Shown here piece after piece: positions 1-5,359 of a stretch of DNA of 6,015 nt. The notes below the pieces were generated by a model, which ran no database searches, was not told the DNA's origin, and saw only the letters and a list, made by a program, of their open reading frames with translations. Source of the DNA: Candidatus Roizmanbacteria bacterium CG06_land_8_20_14_3_00_34_14 (GTDB lineage: Bacteria; Patescibacteriota; Microgenomatia; UBA1406; GWC2-37-13). The DNA is taken from NCBI GenBank assembly GCA_002779665.1, contig PEVZ01000047.1, positions 1 to 6,015 on the forward strand. The letters run 5' to 3'. A program made the translations under genes and the position numbers. Numbering within the stretch: the first letter of the stretch is position 1; each line of letters opens with the position of its first letter.

Positions 1-323
1 TCATATCCCGGCTTTTCCATTCTTTCAATTCCAGCTGCGTCAACAGCTTGTTTGACAAGGGGTATTTGGACAATAAAATCATCATCAATCTTTGGTCTTT
101 GGCTTTGGTATTCCTTGAATAATTTATTTCTAAAAGTTTTTTCGGGAGTATCAAAACAGGAGATTAAATAATCCGGTTTAAAGTCGGTAACGACTTTATT
201 AAGCATAGAAATATATCCGTAGACGACGTTAGTCGGCGTGCCGTCAGTCGCTTTAAAAGGAGGCAGGGCATGATAGGCACGGTGCATGATCGCATTACCG
301 TCAATGATTAGTAGCGTTTGCAT
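1..323 (-). CDS. polA: DNA polymerase I, N-terminal 5'-3' exonuclease domain (partial, cut by left edge)
   Basis: The first 107 residues of a Pol I-type 5' nuclease are visible. This domain removes RNA primers and flap ends during lagging-strand maturation and repair. It opens with [20 protein letters not shown], the family's usual N-terminus, with the metal-binding Asp at residue 8. Then come GTPTNVVYGY (28-37), FDTPEKTFR (57-65, with the second acidic site and conserved Arg) and YQSQRP (72-77). The window ends at KPGY plus the first two bases of an acidic codon, which fits the family's GYEADD metal site. The ATG is chosen because the conserved block starts right after it; a weak GGGA lies about 8 bases upstream. 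It overlaps the end of ftsH by 23 bp in another frame, so the two are probably cotranscribed and translationally coupled. Whether the polymerase domain follows, or this is a stand-alone exonuclease, cannot be seen. Confidence 0.93.
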   Translation of the reverse strand, partial: MQTLLIIDGNAIMHRAYHALPPFKATDGTPTNVVYGYISMLNKVVTDFKPDYLISCFDTPEKTFRNKLFKEYQSQRPKIDDDFIVQIPLVKQAVDAAGIERMEKPGY

Positions 324-2163
324 ATTTTTTTCCCACGATCTTCTCAAACTCATCCTGATCGATGCTTTCTTTTTTAATCAAAACTTCGGCGACTTGATCC
401 ATCAATTTCCTTTTGGATTTAACAATACTAATTGCCTTATCGTATGCGGTCATAATTATTTTTTTTATTTCTGCGTCAATATTATTCATCACATCTTGAG
501 AAAGGGTATTTTGTTCGTAATAAGTCTTACCCCATTCAGTCACATCACGGGTTGGTCCAAAATTAATTGGTCCAAGTGTACTCATTCCATATTCAACGAC
601 CATTGCTTTGGCGACTGAAGTCGCCTGGTCAAAATCATTGGAAGCGCCGGTCGTCACCTCATTGAAAATAACTTCTTCAGCAGCCCGTCCACCCATCATG
701 ACGGCAATTTTTTCCAATAGATGTGTCTTCGTTTCGTGTAGTTTATCTTTTCCTGGAGGAATTAAAGTGTATCCAAGTGCCATACCCCGCGAGACGATGG
801 AAATTCTATGGACTGCATCGGTGTTGGGTAAAAAATGTGAGACAACCGCGTGGCCAACTTCATGATAAGCAGTTAATTTTTTATCTAAATCAGATTGAAG
901 CCGTTTTTTTTCCGGTCCAAGTTTTACTTTAGTAGCCGCCCCTTCAATATCTTCCATATTAATTTTTTCTCTGGCGACGCGGGCCGCAGAAATTGCTGCT
1001 TCATTTAATACATTTTCAAGATCAGCGCCTGAGTATCCGACCGTTCTTCTTGCCACTCTGTCCCAATTGACGCTTTCATCAAAAGGCTTACCTTTAGCAT
1101 GAATTTTAGCAATGGCGACTCTTCCTTCTAAATCCGGGAAATCAACTATGACTCTCCGGTCAAATCTACCCGGTCGGAGAAGGGCAGTATCGAGCAAATC
1201 TCCACGGTTAGTGGCCGCAATGACGACGACTTGTTCAGTTGGGTTAAATCCATCCATTTCAACCAAAATTTGATTTAAGGTTTGTTCCCTTTCGTCGTGA
1301 GACGGCATCATTCCGACTGATCGAGCCCGACCGATCGCATCAATTTCGTCGATAAAAATAATTGCCGGCGCACTTTTTTTAGCGGTTGCAAAAAGGTCGC
1401 GGACACGGGCAGCTCCGATTCCGACTAACATTTCCATAAATTCAGATCCTGCTATTGAAAAAAATGGGACGTGGGCTTCACCGGCAACCGCTTTTGCAAG
1501 CAAAGTTTTTCCACAACCAGCCGGACCGACTAATAAAACTCCTTTTGGAGTTCTGGCTCCAAGTTTTTTATATTTTGCCGGATTTTTAAGAAAATCAACA
1601 ATCTCGACTAACTCTTTTTTTGCTTCATCAACTCCGGCGACGTCGGCAAAAGTTGTTTGAGTCATACTTTTAGTAAATCTTTTTCCCCGATTTTGACCAA
1701 ATGAAAAAACTGAATCTTGGGCACCTTTAGCCTGACGGAAAAGAAAAAGAAAGAATGCCACCATCAAAATAGTCGGTAAAATATTACCAATAATATTTGA
1801 TAGACTACCTGCCCCTTGAGTGTCTTTGATATTTATATCAATAGTTCCCGGATTAACTCCGGCATCCTTTAAAGTTTTTATGAAAGTTTCACCGACTTCT
1901 TTATAGGAGATCGATAAAGAATCATTTTTATAATAGACAAGAAGTTTATTATCAATCAAATCGATTTTTTGGATTTTTCCATCCTTAGCTTCCTTGACAA
2001 TTGTTGTGATGGATTTTTCCGGAGCGACCTTCTTCACTTCACTCGTGACTGAGCGGTAAGCATAGAATAAAAATAATATAACAAAAAAAATTATAAAAAA
2101 ACTACGGATATTAATATTAAATTTAAATTGGGCAATTTTTCGGTCGCCATTTTTTTTAGCCAT
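301..2163 (-). CDS. ftsH: ATP-dependent zinc metalloprotease FtsH
   Basis: This is a 620-residue membrane-anchored AAA+ protease that extracts and degrades misfolded membrane proteins and short-lived regulators. A basic N-terminus is followed by TM1 (about 21-36), an extracytoplasmic domain of about 90 residues and TM2 (about 127-143). The AAA+ module follows: Walker A GPAGCGKT (213-220), Walker B IIFIDE (268-273) and the second region of homology with TNRGD (318-322) and RPGRFDRR (330-337). The peptidase has zinc site HEVGH (434-438) and third ligand D510 in GASND. Length and order are normal. The start is set at MAKKNGDRK. An in-frame ATG 35 codons upstream would run across the divergent promoters and into the start of tsaC, so it is rejected. 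The pore loop reads MLVG (245-248) where E. coli has MFVG, and Walker A has A and C in place of the usual P and T. The gene ends in TGA inside the start of polA. Confidence 0.96.
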   Translation of the reverse strand: MAKKNGDRKIAQFKFNINIRSFFIIFFVILFLFYAYRSVTSEVKKVAPEKSITTIVKEAKDGKIQKIDLIDNKLLVYYKNDSLSISYKEVGETFIKTLKDAGVNPGTIDINIKDTQGAGSLSNIIGNILPTILMVAFFLFLFRQAKGAQDSVFSFGQNRGKRFTKSMTQTTFADVAGVDEAKKELVEIVDFLKNPAKYKKLGARTPKGVLLVGPAGCGKTLLAKAVAGEAHVPFFSIAGSEFMEMLVGIGAARVRDLFATAKKSAPAIIFIDEIDAIGRARSVGMMPSHDEREQTLNQILVEMDGFNPTEQVVVIAATNRGDLLDTALLRPGRFDRRVIVDFPDLEGRVAIAKIHAKGKPFDESVNWDRVARRTVGYSGADLENVLNEAAISAARVAREKINMEDIEGAATKVKLGPEKKRLQSDLDKKLTAYHEVGHAVVSHFLPNTDAVHRISIVSRGMALGYTLIPPGKDKLHETKTHLLEKIAVMMGGRAAEEVIFNEVTTGASNDFDQATSVAKAMVVEYGMSTLGPINFGPTRDVTEWGKTYYEQNTLSQDVMNNIDAEIKKIIMTAYDKAISIVKSKRKLMDQVAEVLIKKESIDQDEFEKIVGKKYANATNH

Positions 2164-2170
2164 ATGGGTT

Positions 2171-2179
2171 ATTTTAGCA
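2171..2179 (-). promoter_or_regulatory. Putative extended -10 promoter of ftsH
   Basis: Read on the minus strand, this is TGCTAAAAT, an extended -10 (TGn plus a TATAAT-like hexamer). Exactly 7 bases separate it from the ftsH ATG, so transcription would start at or within a base of the start codon, giving a leaderless mRNA. No convincing TTGACA lies 16-18 bp upstream, as is common for extended -10 promoters. No Shine-Dalgarno sequence is seen. Inferred from sequence alone in AT-rich DNA. Confidence 0.45.
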
Positions 2180-2186
2180 GATAATT

Positions 2187-2195
2187 TGATAAAAT
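2187..2195 (+). promoter_or_regulatory. Putative extended -10 promoter of tsaCE-tsaD
   Basis: TGATAAAAT is an extended -10 element 14 bases before the tsaCE ATG, which predicts a leader of about 7 bases with no Shine-Dalgarno sequence. It lies only 7 bp from the oppositely oriented extended -10 of ftsH, so RNA polymerase could hardly occupy both at once. No good -35 is seen. Confidence 0.42.
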
Positions 2196-2209
2196 ATACC
2201 TCATAAAAT

Positions 2210-3268
2210 ATGAAACATATAATATGTAACATAAAAAACCAAAACAAAATTATCAATAGGACTGTCAATGTACTTCAAAACGGTGGTTTGATAATTTTTC
2301 CTACAGACACAGTTTATGGTCTATTATGTGATGCCACTAACGAACAAGCGGTGAAAAAATTAATTCAATTTAAAAACCGACCAGCCGGAAAGGCTATCTC
2401 TGTTTTTTCCAATTTCAATTTAATCAATCAGCTTGTGAAAATAAGCAATCAACAATTAACAATCCTTAAACAATTTCTTCCCGGTCCTTTTACAATTATT
2501 CTTCCATCGAAACATAATGTAAATAAATTATTAGAATCGGAGACGGGCGCTTTGGGAATTAGAATACCGATGTATCGATATATCGAAGTATTAACAAACA
2601 CATATAAAAAACCGATAACAGCTACATCAGCGAATTTGGCAGGACGTTCTCCGCATTATTCTGTCGAGTCATTATTGAGCGAACTAACCGGGAAGCAAAA
2701 AGAGCTTATCGATTTAGTTATTAATGCCGGGACACTGCCAAGAAATAAACCTTCAACAGTCGTTGATTTATCTAAGAATGATGTCAGAATTTTGCGTCAG
2801 GGAGATATTGATTTTTCAAATCAATCAGAAAAGTTTTCGTCAAAAACAGTTGAAGAAACAAAAAATATTGCCAAAAAAATATTAAATCAAAATATTAATA
2901 ATAAAAACAAACCATTAATTTTTATCATTGAAGGTGAAATGGGGGCGGGCAAGACGATTTTCGTTAAGGGGATTGGCGAGCAATTTGGAATTAATAATAT
3001 TATTTCCCCCACCTATGTAATATATTATGAATACGAAATAAAAAAATCAAAAAAGATGATTCATATTGATTTATATAATATTGAAGACAGGCAGGAATTT
3101 AAACATCTTGGTTTAGAAAAATATTTATTCCCGGGAAATATTTTATGCTTCGAATGGGGAGAGAAGGTGGGAGAAATTATTAATATATTAAAGGGTAAGG
3201 GGCAGTTAGTTTATGTGAAGATGAAGTATGTTGGTGAGAAGAAGAGAGAGATTACTGTCAATTATTAA
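2210..3268 (+). CDS. TsaC-TsaE fusion: L-threonylcarbamoyladenylate synthase joined to t6A-complex ATPase
   Basis: One uninterrupted 352-residue ORF holds two t6A enzymes that are normally separate. Residues 1 to about 200 are TsaC/YrdC, which makes threonylcarbamoyl-AMP from Thr, bicarbonate and ATP. Motifs are PTDTVYGL (31-38), KNRPAGKAI (55-63), PGPFTIIL (91-98), GIRIP (116-120), TSANLAGRSP (139-148), STVVDLS (182-188) and ILRQGDI (194-200). Residues from about 208 to 352 are TsaE/YjeE, the P-loop ATPase that acts on the TsaB-TsaD complex. Motifs are Walker A GEMGAGKT (242-249), SPTYVI (266-271, family SPTF-like), HIDLYNIED (285-293) and FEWGEK (314-319, family EWP/G with the key Glu). The linker is under ten residues. 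Each half is near full length for its family and keeps its catalytic signatures, so both are probably active. TsaC lacks the extra Sua5 domain. tsaD follows after 10 bp, so the two genes form an operon. No Shine-Dalgarno sequence precedes the ATG. Domain calls are strong; the physical advantage of fusion is inference. Confidence 0.93.
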   Translation: MKHIICNIKNQNKIINRTVNVLQNGGLIIFPTDTVYGLLCDATNEQAVKKLIQFKNRPAGKAISVFSNFNLINQLVKISNQQLTILKQFLPGPFTIILPSKHNVNKLLESETGALGIRIPMYRYIEVLTNTYKKPITATSANLAGRSPHYSVESLLSELTGKQKELIDLVINAGTLPRNKPSTVVDLSKNDVRILRQGDIDFSNQSEKFSSKTVEETKNIAKKILNQNINNKNKPLIFIIEGEMGAGKTIFVKGIGEQFGINNIISPTYVIYYEYEIKKSKKMIHIDLYNIEDRQEFKHLGLEKYLFPGNILCFEWGEKVGEIINILKGKGQLVYVKMKYVGEKKREITVNY

Positions 3269-3278
3269 TTTGATTATT

Positions 3279-4358
3279 ATGCGAATTTTAGCAATTGACA
3301 CCAGTTGTGACGAAACCTCCGTTGCCGTAACTGATGGGCGAAAAGTTCTATCAAATGTTATTTACTCACAGGTACTTTTGCACAAAAAATGGGGAGGGGT
3401 AGTGCCGTCGATTGCAAAGCGGGCCCATGAAGAAAGGATAGATTTTGTAATTGAGGAAACATTTCGTAAGGTAGGGAACAAAAATCTTTGTTCCCTACAT
3501 AAAATCGATGCAATCGCTGTTACTCAGGGACCTGGGTTGGCAATGGCTCTTGAAGTTGGAATTAAAAAAGCTAAGGAATTAGCACAGAAGCATCATAAAA
3601 AATTAATTGCCGTCAATCATTTGGAAGGCCATATCTATTCAGCTTTCGTGGAAAATAGTAAGGGAAATCCAAAACACGAATTCAAGTTTCCATATCTGGC
3701 TTTGATCGTCTCGGGAGGGCATACAGAGTTTGTTATTTTTAGAGACCACTTAAGATATGAAATAATCGGAGCGACTTTGGACGATGCCGCCGGTGAAGCT
3801 TTGGATAAGGCGGCAAAATTACTAGGGTTAGGATATCCAGGTGGTTCGGTTCTTGAAAGATTAGCTACTCAGGTTGATAATATAGATGAGTATAATTTTC
3901 CCCGCCCGATGTTGAAATCAGGAGACTTAAACTTTTCCTTTTCCGGTTTAAAAACATCGTTTTATTATTTTTTGAAAGGTCAAGACGGAAAAAAAGCAAA
4001 AATCTCCGAGGTTAAGTTAGAGCAAAACCGAGTAAGAACTTCGGAGGTTAGACTATTAGCCAGCTCCTTTCAGGAGGCAGTATTTGATACTTTGATCAAA
4101 AAAACAGAAATGGCGATTAAGCTCACTACAATTAATCAATTAATAGTAGTGGGGGGAGTGACGGCTAATTTAAGACTTCGAAAATTAATGAGAAATTTGG
4201 CAAAAAAATATCAAGGCAAAGTCTTATTTCCTACTTATAAATATTTGAGCGGTGATAATGCCGCTATGATTGGAGTAGTTGCAGGTTATAAAGCAGATAA
4301 GAAATTATTTGTTGAAGATATTGATAAATTAGATAGAATTCCCCGTTGGAGTTTGTAA
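3279..4358 (+). CDS. tsaD: tRNA N6-threonylcarbamoyladenosine transferase TsaD
   Basis: This 359-residue ASKHA-fold enzyme transfers the threonylcarbamoyl group from TC-AMP to A37 of ANN-reading tRNAs. It normally works with TsaB and TsaE. Visible motifs are the N-terminal phosphate loop AIDTSCDET (5-13), GGVVPSIAKRAH (39-50), the metal-binding HLEGH (114-118), VSGGHT (144-149), DDAAGEALDKAAKLLG (168-183), FPRPM (207-211), FSFSGLKT (219-226), GGVTAN (292-297) and SGDNAAMIG (324-332, metal/nucleotide Asp 326). The start at MRILAIDTS matches the family N-terminus. An ATG 17 codons upstream would overlap tsaCE by 41 bp and add a non-homologous tail. No Shine-Dalgarno sequence fits in the 10-bp gap, so translation may be coupled to tsaCE. 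Compared by eye with E. coli TsaD (337 residues), it has an extra of about 4 residues near 65-74 and about 15 near 241-257. Both coincide with palindromic DNA annotated separately. Confidence 0.96.
   Translation: MRILAIDTSCDETSVAVTDGRKVLSNVIYSQVLLHKKWGGVVPSIAKRAHEERIDFVIEETFRKVGNKNLCSLHKIDAIAVTQGPGLAMALEVGIKKAKELAQKHHKKLIAVNHLEGHIYSAFVENSKGNPKHEFKFPYLALIVSGGHTEFVIFRDHLRYEIIGATLDDAAGEALDKAAKLLGLGYPGGSVLERLATQVDNIDEYNFPRPMLKSGDLNFSFSGLKTSFYYFLKGQDGKKAKISEVKLEQNRVRTSEVRLLASSFQEAVFDTLIKKTEMAIKLTTINQLIVVGGVTANLRLRKLMRNLAKKYQGKVLFPTYKYLSGDNAAMIGVVAGYKADKKLFVEDIDKLDRIPRWSL
3471..3498. repeat. Perfect 12-bp inverted repeat inside tsaD
   Basis: The arm GTAGGGAACAAA (3471-3482) and its exact reverse complement TTTGTTCCCTAC (3487-3498) flank a 4-base loop AATC. 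The segment encodes about TsaD residues 65-74, in the variable stretch between the RAHEER helix and the IDAIAVT strand. There this protein is about four residues longer than E. coli TsaD. A 24-of-24 match in coding DNA is unlikely to be accidental. It may be a palindromic insertion or an mRNA hairpin. Confidence 0.75.
4001..4049. repeat. 13-bp imperfect inverted repeat at a length insertion in tsaD
   Basis: The left arm AATCTCCGAGGTT (4001-4013) pairs with the right arm AACTTCGGAGGTT (4037-4049) around a 23-base loop. The only two DNA mismatches are T:G and G:T, which still pair as G-U in RNA. The segment encodes TsaD residues of about 241-257 (ISEVKLEQNRVRTSEV). In this region, between GLKT and SFQEAV, the protein has about 15 more residues than E. 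coli TsaD. The near match of insertion length to element length suggests an in-frame palindromic insertion. Confidence 0.65.
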
Positions 4359-4375
4359 TTTTTATGTTCCCAGTC

Positions 4376-4428
4376 ATCCCCGTGAAGACGGGGATCCAGG
4401 CGTTCGAGATTCCCTCCTACGAGGGAAT
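4376..4428. repeat. Two-hairpin REP-like intergenic element downstream of tsaD
   Basis: Two short GC-rich hairpins lie in tandem. ATCCCCGT/ACGGGGAT (4376-4383 and 4388-4395, loop GAAG) is followed by ATTCCCTC/GAGGGAAT (4409-4416 and 4421-4428, loop CTAC). GTT (4402-4404) can also pair with AAC (4429-4431) to extend the second. The form TCATCCCCG..CGGGGATCCAGG resembles the widespread REP/dRS3-like class built on ATTCCC..GGGAAT. It begins 17 bp after the tsaD stop. It could also end tsaD transcription or protect its 3' end, but no T-run follows, so a standard intrinsic terminator is not supported. Copy number elsewhere is unknown. Confidence 0.7.
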
Positions 4429-4475
4429 AACACGCTACATCAAGGCTTGTGAACTCTTACAAAAACTTATTCTTA

Positions 4476-4504
4476 TTACCATTAACTAGTTTATAGTGTA
4501 TAAT
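4476..4504 (+). promoter_or_regulatory. Sigma70-type promoter of the 113-residue gene
   Basis: The -35-like TTACCA (4476-4481) and a perfect TATAAT (4499-4504) are separated by the optimal 17 bp. The ATG begins 7 bases after the -10, so transcription should start at or next to the A of ATG. The mRNA would be leaderless. This is the best promoter match in the window. Confidence 0.72.
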
Positions 4505-4511
4505 ATTTTTC

Positions 4512-4853
4512 ATGAACCTTTTAGAAGCCTCTAAAGCACTGCAAGCAGGACATCACAAGTACGTAGTTTTTAATGGCAAATATTCAAATCAGCCGGTATT
4601 TATATCAACTAAACCAATAAGAGAGCCTGGAGAGAATATACGACATATTGATATGGCACAAATTGCAATTGCTCAATTAGGTATTCCAGTTGAGGGTGCT
4701 CTACCATATTTTATAGAAGATTTTATGGGTGCAGGTACATGTGAACCAGTTGGTGAAGGATTAGCGTGGGTAGATGGAATTACTGGTTCGATGAGGACGT
4801 CTAACAGTAATGAATTTTATCAGGCGATTATTAATGGTGTTGAGCTAGTATAA
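4512..4853 (+). CDS. Hypothetical protein, 113 residues, unrecognised
   Basis: I do not recognise this family. The protein is soluble-looking and mildly acidic, with no signal peptide or membrane segment. The N-terminal part includes HHKYVVFNG (14-22) and QPVFISTKPI (27-36). The middle has HIDMAQIAIAQLG (45-57), probably a helix, and the second half is Gly-rich with GAGTCEPVGEG (73-83). There is a single Cys at 77. No catalytic motif is evident. Reality as a gene is supported by a consensus promoter placed exactly for a leaderless start, a full-length open frame between two known genes, and plausible amino-acid composition. It stands alone, with a repeat element behind it and a separate promoter for the next gene, so context does not indicate a function. 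A lineage-specific gene is possible. Confidence 0.72.
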   Translation: MNLLEASKALQAGHHKYVVFNGKYSNQPVFISTKPIREPGENIRHIDMAQIAIAQLGIPVEGALPYFIEDFMGAGTCEPVGEGLAWVDGITGSMRTSNSNEFYQAIINGVELV

Positions 4854-4909
4854 AATCAGATCTTTAAACAATTTTCAAAACCTAATACATCCAGGGACTC
4901 CAAATTTAA

Positions 4910-4937
4910 TTGACTTCGGATTTTTTTTTGTTAAACT
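4910..4937 (+). promoter_or_regulatory. Putative promoter of the rrf2-sufC operon
   Basis: TTGACT (4910-4915, five of six matches to the -35 consensus) is followed after 16 bp by TAAACT (4932-4937), preceded by TGT to make an extended -10. The start would be near 4944, leaving about ten bases without a Shine-Dalgarno sequence before the ATG at 4954. A run of nine T lies in the spacer. A tandem ACTATT ACTATT (4935-4946) overlaps the -10 and start site, where a repressor could bind. A TACTAT at 4940-4945 is an alternative -10 that would give a leaderless transcript. Confidence 0.55.
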
Positions 4938-4953
4938 ATTACTATTCAAGTAT

Positions 4954-5352
4954 ATGTTATCTATTACTAAACAATCTGATTACGGTCTGATTTTAATTTC
5001 ATTCATTTATAAAAAGAAGGGTATTGTTAGATTAGTTGAATTAATTAAATCGACTAAATTACCACCAAGATTCTTGGCGCGAATTGCAGCCGAATTAGTT
5101 AAGAGTGGACTTTTGGTAAGTAAAGAAGGAAAGAGTGGTGGGTACTTAACAGCTCCAAAAATAAAAAAAATCTCACTATATGATTATTTATTAATTTTTG
5201 AAAAAGATGTTGTTGTCAGCAGTTGTGTTGATGAGAACTTCGATTGTAAATTTGAAAAAATTTGTAACCATAAAGATTTCATCAAAAAAAAACTGAATGT
5301 AGTTTTAATAAAAGAACTTAAAAAAATTAAATTAATTACTTTAATTAATTAA
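4954..5352 (+). CDS. Rrf2/IscR-family transcriptional regulator, probable Fe-S-sensing repressor of the suf operon
   Basis: This 132-residue winged-helix protein starts MLSITKQSDYGL, the typical Rrf2 opening. The recognition region LPPRFLARIAAELVKSGLLVS (36-56) is followed by the wing KEGKSGGYLTAP (57-68); family members read similarly (xxGGYxLA). The sensor loop holds C91, C98 and C104 with H106. E. coli IscR uses C92, C98, C104 and H107 to bind [2Fe-2S], so the layout is nearly the same but the spacings differ (C-x6-C-x5-C-x-H against C-x5-C-x5-C-x2-H). It is somewhat shorter than IscR. sufC starts 7 bp after its stop, so it is the leading gene of a SUF operon and probably represses its own promoter when cluster supply is adequate. 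That regulatory role is inferred from family and context. IscR-like and SufR-like roles cannot be told apart here. Confidence 0.9.
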   Translation: MLSITKQSDYGLILISFIYKKKGIVRLVELIKSTKLPPRFLARIAAELVKSGLLVSKEGKSGGYLTAPKIKKISLYDYLLIFEKDVVVSSCVDENFDCKFEKICNHKDFIKKKLNVVLIKELKKIKLITLIN

Positions 5353-5359
5353 AGTATAT

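Noticed and set aside
286..932. Three plus-strand open frames
   Set aside because: All are antisense to the ftsH/polA coding sequence, and their translations show no domain features.
2164..2268. A 35-codon N-terminal extension of ftsH with a very hydrophobic segment
   Set aside because: It lies antisense to the start of tsaC and over both promoters. FtsH proteins normally begin just before TM1, as with the ATG at 2163; the hydrophobicity comes from reading A-rich DNA in reverse.
3228..3278. An upstream ATG for tsaD
   Set aside because: It would overlap tsaCE by 41 bp and add residues with no counterpart in the family; MRILAIDTS at 3279 is the standard N-terminus.
4376..4428. Intrinsic terminator of tsaD
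   Set aside because: The hairpins are suitable in strength, but neither is followed by a T-run; a REP-like element is the better description.
4376..4428. CRISPR repeat units
   Set aside because: The two hairpins differ in sequence and there is no regular repeat-spacer pattern.
4854..4930. Terminator after the 113-residue gene using the T-run at 4921-4929
   Set aside because: Only a very weak stem could form before the T-run, which instead falls inside the spacer of the next promoter.
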